A stretch of DNA of 64,000 nucleotides from Agapanthus africanus (lineage: Eukaryota > Streptophyta > Magnoliopsida > Asparagales > Amaryllidaceae), in contig JASDDO010000024.1 in the NCBI GenBank assembly GCA_030015575.1, positions 41,998,114 to 42,062,113 on the forward strand, written 5' to 3'. The notes under the pieces were generated by a model. It had not been told where the DNA came from. It was given only the letters and a program-made list of their open reading frames with translations, and searched no databases. Below, piece by piece: positions 41,530 to 52,083 of the stretch. The translations under genes and the position numbers were made by a program. The stretch's first letter is position 1, and the number at the start of each line of letters is the position of its first letter.

Positions 41530-42070
41530 ACTAAGGCTTTTGACTTCATGAGCCGTAAGGGTCTCACGAAGGTATTTCTCCCTACGAGTCGTGAGGATCA
41601 CGTAGGTGCGTTTTCTCCTTAGGAATCGTGAGGACTCCTAAGTGTATGGCTTCTTGTAAGTCGTAAGGATCTTACAAGAGTATTTTCTTCTTCTAAGTCG
41701 AGAGGACTTACAAGGGCTGTTCACCTTGTAGACATATCCCTAGTCGCGGATGGGACTTTGTTAGGGAAATGTTTATTCGCGCCCGTGGATTGTATACAAG
41801 GGTCAGCATTGAGCCGCTTGTAGGGCAATATTGGAGGTTGTGGTTGCCTGCTTAAGAACAGGTTCAGATCCCTGTAACTTAAGACTTTTGAATCTTATGA
41901 GCCGTGAGGGTCTCATAAAAGGGTTCTCCTTATGAGTCATGAGGATCTCGCAAGTGTAATTTCTCCCTAGGGATCGTGGGGATCCCTAAGTGTGTTGCTC
42001 CCTTGTGAGTCGTAAGGATCTCACGCGGGTGGTTTCTCCTCACAAGGTCGAGAGGACCCTGTAACTGTCT
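41530..42070 (-). repeat. 36-40-bp ACGACTCGTAAGG-type repeats, G2 distal blocks
   Basis: Two blocks (41530-41720 and 41880-42060) on either side of the second GCCCGTGGATTGTATACA motif at 41781-41798. The order of units is repeated in each block. Confidence 0.8.
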
Positions 42071-42389
42071 TTTAACGAGGTTGCGCCCTTTCGGGTTTTC
42101 ACAAACACTCGCCGGTAGCTCTGCTGTTTTTACTCACGGAGCCCTTTCGGGTTTTCATCCGTGCCCTTTTTGCTTATGGACGTACCGTTTTCTTCTCTTT
42201 TTTTTTTTATTCTAACGAGGTTGCGCCCTTTCGGGTTTTCACAAAGCTCGCCGGTAGCCCTGCTGTTTTTACTTACGGAGCCCTTTCGGGTTTTCATCCG
42301 TGCCCATTTTGCTTATGGACATACCGTTTTTTTTTTGTTTTTTTTATATCAGCCTTGGGATGCTGCAATCCACAGTAGTTTATCGACGT

Positions 42390-42570
42390 CTCGGTCAACG
42401 GTTAGTTTAGGGACATAGTGGTCCATTGTTAGTTTAAGGACGTTTCGGTCCGTTGCTAGTTTTAAGGATGTTTCGGTCCGTTGTTAGTTTAAAGACGTTT
42501 CGGTCCGTTGTTAGTTTAAGGACATTTCGGTCCGTTGTTAGTTTAAGGACGTTTCGGTCCGCAAGCCGGC
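42390..42570 (-). repeat. GGACGTTTCGGTCC repeats after G2 integrase
   Basis: Six to seven units of 22-26 bp (TTAGTTTAAGGACGTTTCGG type) begin about 115 bp downstream of the integrase end. They are the same family as the block inside the LTRs. Confidence 0.85.
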
Positions 42571-42684
42571 TACTACTTATAGAGTTTAGGCCTAGGAAGA
42601 TAGCGAGCGGACATAGTCGTCGTCATCTATCATTGACCTAGGCCGTGACTCGTCAGGCGCAGTATTTCTTTAGGAATCGACCGT

Positions 42685-43673
42685 TTATTGGCCGGAAAGG
42701 TCTTTCACCATGCATATCCATGAGTAGATAGGCTCCCCCTGGTAGACTTTATCTATGATATACAGGCCTTCATAGTTTGGCTCGAATTTTCCCCACTTGG
42801 CGCGATTGGGGATCATAGGTCTTTTGACCACTAGCACGAGTTCGCCTTGGCGGAATGTTCTCGGCCTAGTCAATCTTTCATATGAGCGCATCATCTTTGC
42901 TTTATAAGCCTCCAGGTTTTGTTGCGCTATGAGCCTGGTTTCATCAAGGGCATTGAGCTCCTTAAGCCGAAGGTGAGCATTCTCTTCGTCCGTTAGCTCG
43001 TAATGATCTGCCACTGTAGAGAGGGCAGCTCTATCTCGAGGGGGAGTACTGCCTCTGTACCGAACACTAATGTGTACGGCGTTGTGTTCGTAGCCATTTT
43101 GAACGTAGTTCGATACGCCCAGAGAGCTTCATGCAGTCTCTCGTGCCGGTCCCTCTTATTTCGAGACACCGTCTTTTTCACGATCTTCGTCAAGGTTTTG
43201 TTGAAAGCCTCAGCTAGACCGTTAGCTCAGGGATTATAGACCGAAGAGTATGTCCAGTCTATGTTATGTTGTTGTGCGAAGCAGCTGATCTTGTGGCTTC
43301 TGTAGGCTGGCCCGTTATCGGAGATGATCCGTCTCGGAGTTCCAAACCGATAAATGACGCGTGTCTTGAAGAAATGGAGGATATTCTCCGTCTTCACTTC
43401 CCTCAGCGGTATTGCTTCTGCCCATTTGGAGAAGTAATCAGTTGTCGCCAAAATGAATCGATGTCCTCTGGACGATGCTGGTTCGATGGGGCCGATTATG
43501 TTAGTCCCCCACATTTCAAACGGCCAGCTAGCCACTGTTGGATGTAGTGGATTTGGGTGCTGATGGATAAAGTCCCCGTGGATCTGGCACGAGTGGCATT
43601 GCTTCGCATACTCGAGGCAGTCCTGAATCATCGTGGGCCAATAGTAGCCCATCCTTTTAATCTTCAGCTTCAT
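42685..43673 (-). pseudogene. G2 integrase region
   Basis: The zinc-binding end is YAKQCHSCQIHGDFIHQHP. The catalytic core has FEMWGTNIIGPIEP, ATTDYFSKWAEAIPLREVKT, RFGTPRRIISDNGPAY and NGLAEAFNKTLTKIVKK, with the family D, D and E in place. The C-terminal part has LAYRTTFKMATNT-like and GTEAVLPLEIELP blocks and QGELVLVVKRPMIPN. No chromodomain is seen, as usual for the Tat lineage. Confidence 0.85.
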
Positions 43674-43760
43674 CTTCGACCCAGCTTGGTGAGAACCGCA
43701 GAGTCCGTCGAGAACTTCTTGGACGACTCTCTTTGCCTCTTCAGGTCCCAGGCATCTTAG

Positions 43761-45246
43761 CTACAAAGAATCGAATGATCTCTTATACAGAGCATCATTG
43801 ACGAAGGCAAAAGATAAGGCTCTCTTCATGAGCTGATGTATCGAGGACACATCTTCAGGCGTTCGACAGGATTTGAAGTAGTCTATACAGACTTCTCTCC
43901 AATCCTCGACCTTTTCCTGGTCTTTTTCCTGTAGAGCCATTTGCTCGGTCGCTCCCTTTTTCTCGAACGACTCCGGAGATATTTCTTCCGGTGCAAGAAC
44001 CCGACGGCTTTGTACCACGATTCTTACGTCATCGAGGTTCTCATCGGCCAATTCTTTAGCAAGCTTGGCCAATGCATCAGCTTTGCTATTTTCCGCACGC
44101 GGTATGCTTCCCAAGGTGTATGAAGGAATTTGAGTTAGCAGCTGCTGCACCCTCTCGCCGTATTTCACCAACTCTGGTTTGCACGTCTGGTAGTCGCCGT
44201 TTATATGACTAACGATCAGTTGTGAGTCTCCGTATATAAGGAGGTTTTCAATTCCCATGTCAATGGCGATCTCAAGACCTGCTATCAAAGCTTCGTATTC
44301 GGCTTCATTATTCGTCCTCGACTCTGTTAAGGAGAAGGCAAAGCGCATTATCCCTCCTTGTGGAGTTACGAAGATGAGACCTACGCCTGATTTGATTATG
44401 GGGGTGTTTTGTATACACTTCTTCATGGAAGACGCCCCATCAAAATAGAGTTCCCACCGGGTATCATCCCCGTCGATCGCGTCAAACGCGTGTTCGTCTG
44501 GCAGTTCGCAATTCAAAGGAGAATCGGCAGGTATCGGATGCTCAGCGAGGAAGTCGGCGATGGCCTGGCCTCTCACTGCCTCAAGAGGCTGATAGGTTAT
44601 TGAGAACTCCATGAAGAGCAGGGCCCATTTAGCGAGTCTCCCCGTCAATATGGCCTTTGACATCAAATACTTGAGAGGATCCACCTTCGATATGAGACGG
44701 ACTTCATGCGCCAATGCATAATGCCTGATCTTTGTTATCTCGAAGATTAATGCCAGGCAGTGTTTTTCGATGGGAGAGTAATTGCTTTCTGCCCCCAGGA
44801 GAACTCGACTCAAATAGTAGAGGGCTCTCTCCTTCCCTCGGTCGTTCTCTTGTGCCCACAGCGTGCCTAAAGAACCTTCGAGGGCTGTCGTATACTGGAC
44901 GAGAGGCTTTCCCTTGACCGGAGCAGCCAGCACTGGCGGATTTTGTAGATACTGCTTGATTTCGTCTAGTGCGCCCTGGCATTTGTGATCCCAAACAAAA
45001 AGGGGTTCCCTTCTTCATCAGGTGACTGTAAGGGCGGCACTTCCCTGAAAGATTGGCTATAAATCGCCGGATATACGCGAGCTTCCCTTGGAGAGACCGC
45101 AATTGCTTGAGAGTCCTTGGCGGGGGCATCTCCATAATTACCTTAATCTTTGACGGATCTATCTCGATGCCTCGGTGTCGGACGATGAATCCTAGGAATT
45201 TGCCCGAGGAAACTCCGAACGCGCATTTAAGAGGGTTCATCTTCAA
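43761..45246 (-). pseudogene. G2 RT end and two RNase H domains
   Basis: The RT thumb and connection (KFLGFIVRHRGIEIDPSKIK, LQGKLAYIRRFIANLSGKC) is followed by the Gypsy RNase H (LVQYTTALEGSLGTLWAQEN, YYLSRVLLGAESNYSPIEKH). The second, archaeal-type RNase H of Tat elements then follows (WELYFDGASS, TNNEAEYEALIAGLEIAI, LLIYGDSQLIVSHING, ENSKADALAKLAKEL) with all four acidic residues visible. Having both RNase H domains is the hallmark of the Tat lineage. Confidence 0.88.
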
Positions 45247-47189
45247 GTTGTATTTCCGAAGGCGTTGAAATACGGCTTCAAATGCTCTAAATGTTCCTCG
45301 TATGATTTACTCTTAACCACGAGGTCGTCGATATAGAATTCTACGACTTCATATATGAGGTCATCGAAGATCTTCGTCATGGCCCTCTGATAGGTGGCAC
45401 CGGCGTTCTTTAGACCGAAGGGCATCACCTTGTAGCAGAATATACCCAAAGGGGTCCGGAAAGCGGTATGTTTCTGGTCTTCGGGATGCATCTTTATCTG
45501 ATTATATCCTGATGAGCCGTCCATGAAGGAGAAAACTTCATGAGTGGACGTATTATCTATCATCAGCTCAGTGACTGGTACTGGAAAGTCGTCTTTTGGA
45601 CAAGCCTTGTTGAGATCCCGGAAGTCCACACATATGCACACCGTCCCATTTTTCTTCATCGCTGGGACTATGTTGGCGATCCAATCAGGGTACTGAATCT
45701 CTTGGATGAAGCCAGAGTCGATTAGCTTCTTGACCTCGGCGTTGATGCTCATCTCAAGCTCGAGCCGCATTCTTCTCGGTGCTTGTTTGATTGGTTTGGC
45801 GTCCGGAGATATTGCCAATTTGTGGACAGCAATTTCCGGATCTAGTCTTGGCATCTCGGAATAGTTCCATGCGAAGCAGTCTTTATGCTGCGTGAGCACG
45901 TCTTTTAGTGTAGCCACCCTTTCTTCAGATAGCAACTCACTGACGAATGTCGGTCGCGGGTCACTTTCCGTCCCCAAATCAATTTTCCTGAGGTTATCTG
46001 CAGTAATGTGTATTCCATCTTCCAGCTCTTTCAACGCCGGTGGAAACTCCGAGATCACCTCATCATCGTCGTTTTCGAAGCACCAGGGGAGGTCATCCAT
46101 ATTCTCGGTCTCTTCTTCTGATAGCGTTATCATATGACAAGTACGAGCTCGCTTCCAAGACCGATGTGGATCTGGTTCTACCCTCGTAGATTTGGGTTCA
46201 TGCTTCTGCGGCGGGGTTACCCTCCAGCTGCTGGATAGAGTGAACCTGCCTTGTTGATATTGATCTTCGACCCAGTTCTTGAAGGTGAAGCAGTCTTCAA
46301 TAGGATGTCCTATTGCCCTACGATAGGAGCAATAGTCCGGATGAGAGACTTCGCCTGCTTGCTCGGGGTGCTTAGACTCCGGGAGTGTAATCAGTTGATG
46401 TTTTATGGCAAGATCAAGTATTTTCTTTGTCTTGTCTTGGGAAAAAGAGTATGCTCGACCCATCTTCTTTATAAGAGATGAATCTTGGTTGCTCGGTTCT
46501 TGATCGCGTGGCTTCTTGGTCTCGCTCTGCCGCTGTCGAACGCCTTTCCCGTTGTTTGGCTTGTTCCTGCCTCTGCGTCGGGACTTTTGTACAACGGGTT
46601 CACAAGGAGGAGCATTTTCATTTTTCGCAGTCTGCTGAAGGAGGCGTTGCGTCCTGGCTTTCTCGGAGATGGCCATTTCGCGATTATGGTCGTCTCGAAC
46701 CTTCTGACCCGCTTCTCTTATAAGCTTGTCTATTTGTTCTTCGAATGACGGACTGGGCATTTTCACGGCGGGAGCTCGTTCTGGTTCAGGGTTAGCATCT
46801 TTCCACAGAGCATCTCCTTCTTCATCAAAGTCATGTATGACGTAGCAATCGTGGAGTAGCTCCCGTTTCTTGGATTGAACATATCCAAGTCCGGTCGTTT
46901 CCATTCTCCCGTTGGGCAATTTTCGCTGAGTTCCGGGGACGTTCCAGATCCTGTTATAGAACCGTGCTTGTCGAGCAGTCTGTTTGAGAGGTACGCCTTG
47001 GCGCTTTAATAGCCTTTTAAAGCTTTCTATGTAATATCCGGGCAGACGGATGGGCTGGAGCCTGTCGAGCGTAGAATCGGCACCGTGCCAGATTTCCTTT
47101 TCCACTTTAGTCTCCTCGGATTGGTAGAATAGGATCGCCTGTTCACCTTTTCGCCTGGGAGGGACGTAAAATGTTTGCAGCTCTTGCAC
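45243..47189 (-). CDS. G2 reverse-transcriptase region (648-codon open stretch)
   Basis: The N-terminal 300 residues hold a charged linker and a zinc-knuckle-like module (DYCSYRRAIGHPIEDCFTFK). The RT fingers and palm follow: VNSFIQEIQYPDW-like QEIQYPDWIANIVPAMKKNG, CICVDFRDLNKACPKDDFPV, SFMDGSSGYNQIKMHPEDQK, MPFGLKNAGATYQRAM and the catalytic YIDDLVVKS near 45320. This is the longest undisturbed coding stretch of the window and still part of a broken element. Confidence 0.88.
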   Translation of the reverse strand: MQELQTFYVPPRRKGEQAILFYQSEETKVEKEIWHGADSTLDRLQPIRLPGYYIESFKRLLKRQGVPLKQTARQARFYNRIWNVPGTQRKLPNGRMETTGLGYVQSKKRELLHDCYVIHDFDEEGDALWKDANPEPERAPAVKMPSPSFEEQIDKLIREAGQKVRDDHNREMAISEKARTQRLLQQTAKNENAPPCEPVVQKSRRRGRNKPNNGKGVRQRQSETKKPRDQEPSNQDSSLIKKMGRAYSFSQDKTKKILDLAIKHQLITLPESKHPEQAGEVSHPDYCSYRRAIGHPIEDCFTFKNWVEDQYQQGRFTLSSSWRVTPPQKHEPKSTRVEPDPHRSWKRARTCHMITLSEEETENMDDLPWCFENDDDEVISEFPPALKELEDGIHITADNLRKIDLGTESDPRPTFVSELLSEERVATLKDVLTQHKDCFAWNYSEMPRLDPEIAVHKLAISPDAKPIKQAPRRMRLELEMSINAEVKKLIDSGFIQEIQYPDWIANIVPAMKKNGTVCICVDFRDLNKACPKDDFPVPVTELMIDNTSTHEVFSFMDGSSGYNQIKMHPEDQKHTAFRTPLGIFCYKVMPFGLKNAGATYQRAMTKIFDDLIYEVVEFYIDDLVVKSKSYEEHLEHLKPYFNAFGNTT

Positions 47190-47228
47190 ACTATGAGCTT
47201 CAAGTGCATCGAGATCTTTGTAATGTTC

Positions 47229-48158
47229 TTATGGAACCATGACAATTTGCAAACTCTGATTATCGCCAACGAAGGCTTGTATTGACGGCCGAGCGGAAAA
47301 TATAGCGTTAACTTCATCTTTCAAGTCACTGCTGAAGATCAACATTGGGGCGGATTGTCCCAGGTTGTTGCGTTGGGGCGACCTTGAATAAACTATCTCT
47401 TCCTTCTCCTCGGTATCACTCCCGAAGACTGGAATAGTGGTGATAGCTTTGTCCTTTGGTTTGTGACATCTTTCCGTATCCTTAAAATCTGGTAAGAAGT
47501 ATTTTGCATCTTTGTATTTTCGGACTTCGTTCATGGAGAATGGGTTCAACTCCCCCGTCACAGTGTACTCGAGACCATCTTTGAAATACTTCATACACTG
47601 GTGTTGTGTAGAAGGGATGATGTTGTACTCGTGTAACCAAGGCCGGCCGAGCAAAGCATTGTAGCAAGTCTTAGCGTCAATGACGTGAAATTTAATATCC
47701 GTGACGAGTAGCCCGAAGCGCAGCGTCAGTATCACAGACCCGAGAGTCCGTGATGACTGGGAGTCGAAACCGGAGATGGTAATTTTATCGCGAGCGAGGT
47801 GCTGAACGCTCATGCAGATTTTCTTCAATACTCTCACGTTGAGAAGATTGACGGAAGACCCATTGTCAACCGGGATTTTGCCTATCTTTATATCGTGACA
47901 GTATCCGGAGACATAAAGGGGACGGTTGTGCTCGCACGTCCCAAGGAGGAGATCTTCATCGCCGAAGGTGATATCGGCTGTGTGCACTTCTTCCAGCCCG
48001 TCCTTTATCTTTTCTTCAGCGAGGAAAGCTTGGAATTGTCCTGGCTCTTGTAGCGCCTTGATCAATGAATCTCTCACCTCTTTAGATAATAGAAGGGCGT
48101 CGAGAATGCTGAGCTGCGAGGGTAGCTTCCTCAAGTGTGCCAGAACATTATAGTCCAC
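47229..48158 (-). CDS. G2 aspartic protease region (309-codon open stretch)
   Basis: Holds MDYNVLAHLRKLPSQLSILD, an acidic segment, then retropepsin-like IGKIPVDNGSSVNLLNVRVL, the ITISGFDSQSS strand and TCYNALLGRPWLHEYNIIPS. It lies between the gag knuckle part and RT, as in other Tat elements. Confidence 0.82.
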   Translation of the reverse strand: MDYNVLAHLRKLPSQLSILDALLLSKEVRDSLIKALQEPGQFQAFLAEEKIKDGLEEVHTADITFGDEDLLLGTCEHNRPLYVSGYCHDIKIGKIPVDNGSSVNLLNVRVLKKICMSVQHLARDKITISGFDSQSSRTLGSVILTLRFGLLVTDIKFHVIDAKTCYNALLGRPWLHEYNIIPSTQHQCMKYFKDGLEYTVTGELNPFSMNEVRKYKDAKYFLPDFKDTERCHKPKDKAITTIPVFGSDTEEKEEIVYSRSPQRNNLGQSAPMLIFSSDLKDEVNAIFSARPSIQAFVGDNQSLQIVMVP

Positions 48159-48272
48159 CTTACTCTTCCTCGGCGGGTCCTTGGTTGTCAGCTTCTCGAC
48201 GGCTTGGTCATCAAGGATGATATCCTCAGGGACCTTTTCTTTCCCCTTATCTTTTCTATTTGACTCACTGTT

Positions 48273-51200
48273 CTAGGGCCCAAGATTCTTTTCGGGCAGC
48301 GTACGATTGCGTAGCTGGATATTTTCACAGGTCTTCGGTTCCTCCACTTTTCCCAAGGTGGACTCTTTAAAGAGAGGGCCAAGAGCCATTTCCTCGTCAG
48401 AGTCGCTCCCGAAGGTGAGAACCCGCGATCCCCCGGCGTTAATCATGCGACAATTGCTCGTGGTTCTTTTATGCTCCTCGGTTGTATTTCTTTGCTCCCG
48501 ACGAGTTTTGCGTTTCATCCACTTAAAATGTTGTCTATGAGCAACATATCCCTGCCACCATCTTTTAAAAGCGTCGCACTCTTCGGTGGGGTGCGAAATC
48601 TTTCGATGATAAGAGCAGTAACTAGGATGTGTTTCTGCTTCACCAGGGGCATTCACTTCGGAGGATGGCAGCTTCATTCCTATTGATATGGCTTTGGCGA
48701 ACCTTTTCCTCATCTTGAACCTGTTTTTATTCACAGCGGATGTGCTTTGATCTGGCGGAGGTGTTTCAACTCTTTCGTCCATTCCCCGGCTTCTGGCCTT
48801 TTCAAATATGGTCATCTCACGCTCCCGATCAGCTTTACTTTTCAGAAGAGCTTCGTTTAGGAATGCGCCGATCATTTCGTCTGATGGCCCTGGAAGCTCC
48901 GGTTCAGGATTTGCCCCCAGTTTCTCTGTGTAAGGAGCTTCTTCATCGTTCATCGATGAGTGAGAGATCACATGGCAACTTGCTACGTAATCCCCAGATT
49001 CGTCCGACGAGTCTTCTCCATCATCTCCGTCTTCAAAGACGTGGCCAAGGAACTCTTGGAGCGTGATTGGAGTCCGCGCCTTCTGGTTATACTCTTCCAG
49101 CGCTTCGATCTGTTTCTGCAGGTCCGTGTGCTTGTTGCCAGGCTTCACGGGCTTCTTGGATTTCTTCTTCTTTTTCGAAGATTTTGACGGCTGGGTATGA
49201 ACACTTTGGTTATCACCACCAATCTTTGGAGTTAGGCGCGGCTTCAGCATTCCTTCGATGATCTGGGGTTCCAGCGGATTCTTCCACCTGATCGCCGGGC
49301 ATGTCTGGAGATCATTCAGCATTCTTTTGGTTTTGGCCGAAAGAACGACCTCCCATGGGGCTTCTTCAACAAAAGAGTACGATGCCCCCGGTGTGTCCAT
49401 CTTCTTAGGAGTGTGCGGTTGTGGTGGGCTTATTTTCCACTTCTCAGACAACGCAAACTTGCCCTGTTGGTACCGATCCTCAATCCATCCCTTAAAGACG
49501 AAGCAATCTTCGATTGGATAACTTAGCGTTTGGTGGTAAGGATAATAATTGTGATTATTTGCTTCGTCGGGTTGCAATGGTCGCTTTGGATTCGGCAGAT
49601 TGATAAGCCTGTTGTGCATTGCTAGTTCGAATAATCTCTTCGTTTTATCCCGTGGGAACGAGTAAGGATGCTTCATATTCTCATTATAATAGCGCCGTCT
49701 CTCTTCCAATTGATCCGTTAGTCTTGGAGCACTGGGCTGCTGTTGGGTATTCGCAACGAAGGTCGCCTTCCCTTTACCCTTTTAGTTCCGCGGTTCCGGC
49801 TTCGGAGGAGACGGTCTATGACCCATCTGGGCTAGCTTGTCGATTAAATCCTGGAATGTGGTCGGTTTGAAGAACATCATGAACTGTGAAATAGTTGCAT
49901 GAGGGTCTAGGGTGCCCATAAACATGCCCACCGCTGGTGCTTCTTCGATGCGCTGTTCGCACTTCGACCACAGATTCCGCCATCGGATTGCATACTGAAC
50001 CCACGTCTCGCCTGGCTTCACCCTGGCATTGATCAATGCCGTTATTGGGGTGCGTTTACTAGCACTTGCGAATCGCTGGGTGAACAACAACTCCATTTCT
50101 GTGAAAGTTTTGACGGAGTCATTTGGGAGTTCGGAGTACCACTCAAACGCCGTTTCCGACAAGCTGCCGACGAATTGGCAGAGCAAAAGCTTATCATCGC
50201 CACCGGTGTTGCCGCAAAGAGCCCTGAACTGAGCAACATGTTGATGGGGATTGCCTGTCCCCTTGTACACATGGAATTTAGGGATCGTGTAGCCCGGCGG
50301 GTACTTTATCTGATCATACCAGCCTGGATACGGTCGCCCAGTTTTGACAACTTGGCCAGCTGCTTCATTTTCCTGGTGAGCTCATATTTGCTGAGCAATA
50401 TAGTCATCCAGGGCGGCCTTGGAAATAGTTTCTTCCTTGGCTGCTGAAAGAGCCAGCAGAGCGTTTGAGGTTTCCCCTCTATCATCTTCAATTATTACTG
50501 GAGGATCTTCGGCTGGGGGATCCGGCTGGATCATTATGCCCACCATATCTTGGAATAGAAGGGCCATTTGCTTTATATTGGCCGTTTGTTCTGCGGCCTC
50601 TTTGTCCTTCTTCTCAAGCATTCTCTGAAGGAATTCAGCATCAGTTTCCTACTCACGGCGTTGCTCCGAGGATTCCTCTGGGCTTGCTTTCAGTCCTGTG
50701 AGTGCGGCCATATTCGTCAACATCTCTTGGAGCTTTTGTTGCTGCTGCTCCTGAGCCTTAGTCACTGATCGTGTAAGCGGTCAATGACCTGTGGAGATAC
50801 GGCTATCCTCTTTTCCGGATGCCATATAGACGGTATGCACCACCATGCCCCCAGACTTGGGATGTTTAGGCTCAGTGCCCTTGAAATTTGTCGCAGACAT
50901 GGGGATTTTCTCCGGCCTTCTTCTCTTATGGGCGGTCGAAGTTGAGGGGGCCGTTGCAGTGTGCACCCAAGTAGCCGTCGCCTTCTGTGTCTTAACAGGA
51001 CGGTTTTCATCCTGTCGGACCTTCAGCTTCTTCTGCCGGCGGGGATAGTCTTGATCAACCACCGACTCTCGGACTTGTCGCCAGATTTTGTAAACTTTGG
51101 AAGATAGCCATTGAGGGGATTGCTCCGGCTTTATTTCCGTGACAGTCTCCACCGGTGGAGGAGATCTTTTCAGTATAGCGGTAGGCGAGTTCTTGCGCAC

Positions 51201-51932
51201 CTTGTTCAGCAGTTCAAAGCTGTTCCCGGTTGTAACAGCAGCATTGACTTCCACCGTTGGGGCTGGCAGAGTTAGCCCAGAGAAGGAGTTGCCCCCAGCC
51301 TTCCTTACTCGGCGCCAGTGGCGACGTCGAGCGTGTCGAGCTGTTGGGGTTGGTTCAGCGATGGGGGTGGCTTTGTCTTGCCCCCTGTTCAGGTGAGGCG
51401 CCGCCGGTGCCAGCCTCTTGAAGACTGATGTCTTTTGAGTAGCGGTTTCCAATCTGTCAAAGGCAGACCTTTGATCAGGAATGGGAGCCGGGGTAGGAGC
51501 TAGAACAGTCAGTCTTGTAAAGACCGACCCTTTGGCAGGCGAAGCCGCCTTGACGACTTCGGGGGCAGGGTTGGTTACTATTTTCGGAATAACCTTCTCT
51601 TGAATCGCAGGCTTCATCTTGGGCCCACAGGAACTTTGGCCCAATCTGGCGAAGACTGAGGCGCTGGAGCTAGACGACCTGTTGAGAGGGGCCGCAGTAG
51701 CTGTAAGCCGATCGAAGACCGACTTCTTGGGAGCTTCCGGCGTTGGCACAGGAACGGTGAAGCTCGTTGGCGGGAGCATGGTCCTGAAAAACAATCCAGT
51801 AGTGGCTTGAGTGACCTGTTCCACCGGCATCGTGAACAGGGAAGCTGCTTGGGGCCCGTGAGCTATGCCTCCAGATGAGGCGGAGTGTGGGTTGCAATTG
51901 CAGTTAGAACATTTTGCACAAGTGGACGCCAT
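48273..51932 (-). pseudogene. G2 gag region
   Basis: The likely start is MASTCAKCSNC at 51932, with Cys pairs. The N-terminal 400 residues are Pro/Ala/Thr-rich and carry five SVF.RL-type motifs. A Glu/Gln-rich coiled-coil part is near 50400-50750. The capsid domain is at 49782-50270 (ETAFEWYSELPNDSVKTFTE, ETWVQYAIRWRNLW). The 478-codon stretch 48273-49709 has two zinc-knuckle-like modules (YYPYHQTLSYPIEDCFVFKG and YCSYHRKISHPTEECDAFKR). The long Gag is usual for Tat/Retand elements. Confidence 0.82.
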
Positions 51933-52060
51933 CGATCCTTCACTTTTTTCTCCAAGCAAAACGCCAAATCTTAGTATCTCGAAACCCAAGGGCAACCATT
52001 AGCAAACCACGATTCGTTTGTGAACATAACACACGAAGTGTGGAGTGGAAAGAGGAAAAG

Positions 52061-52079
52061 GTCCCACCGGGCGTGCCAG
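52061..52079 (-). other. Primer-binding site of G2
   Basis: Minus-strand TGGCACGCCCGGTGGGACC just inside the 5' LTR (ends at 52084), identical to that of G1. Confidence 0.8.
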
Positions 52080-52083
52080 AATC

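Noticed and set aside
43003-49870. Many plus-strand ORFs of 60-108 codons across this interval
   Set aside because: They are shadows of the minus-strand gag-pol of G2, which has clear family motifs.
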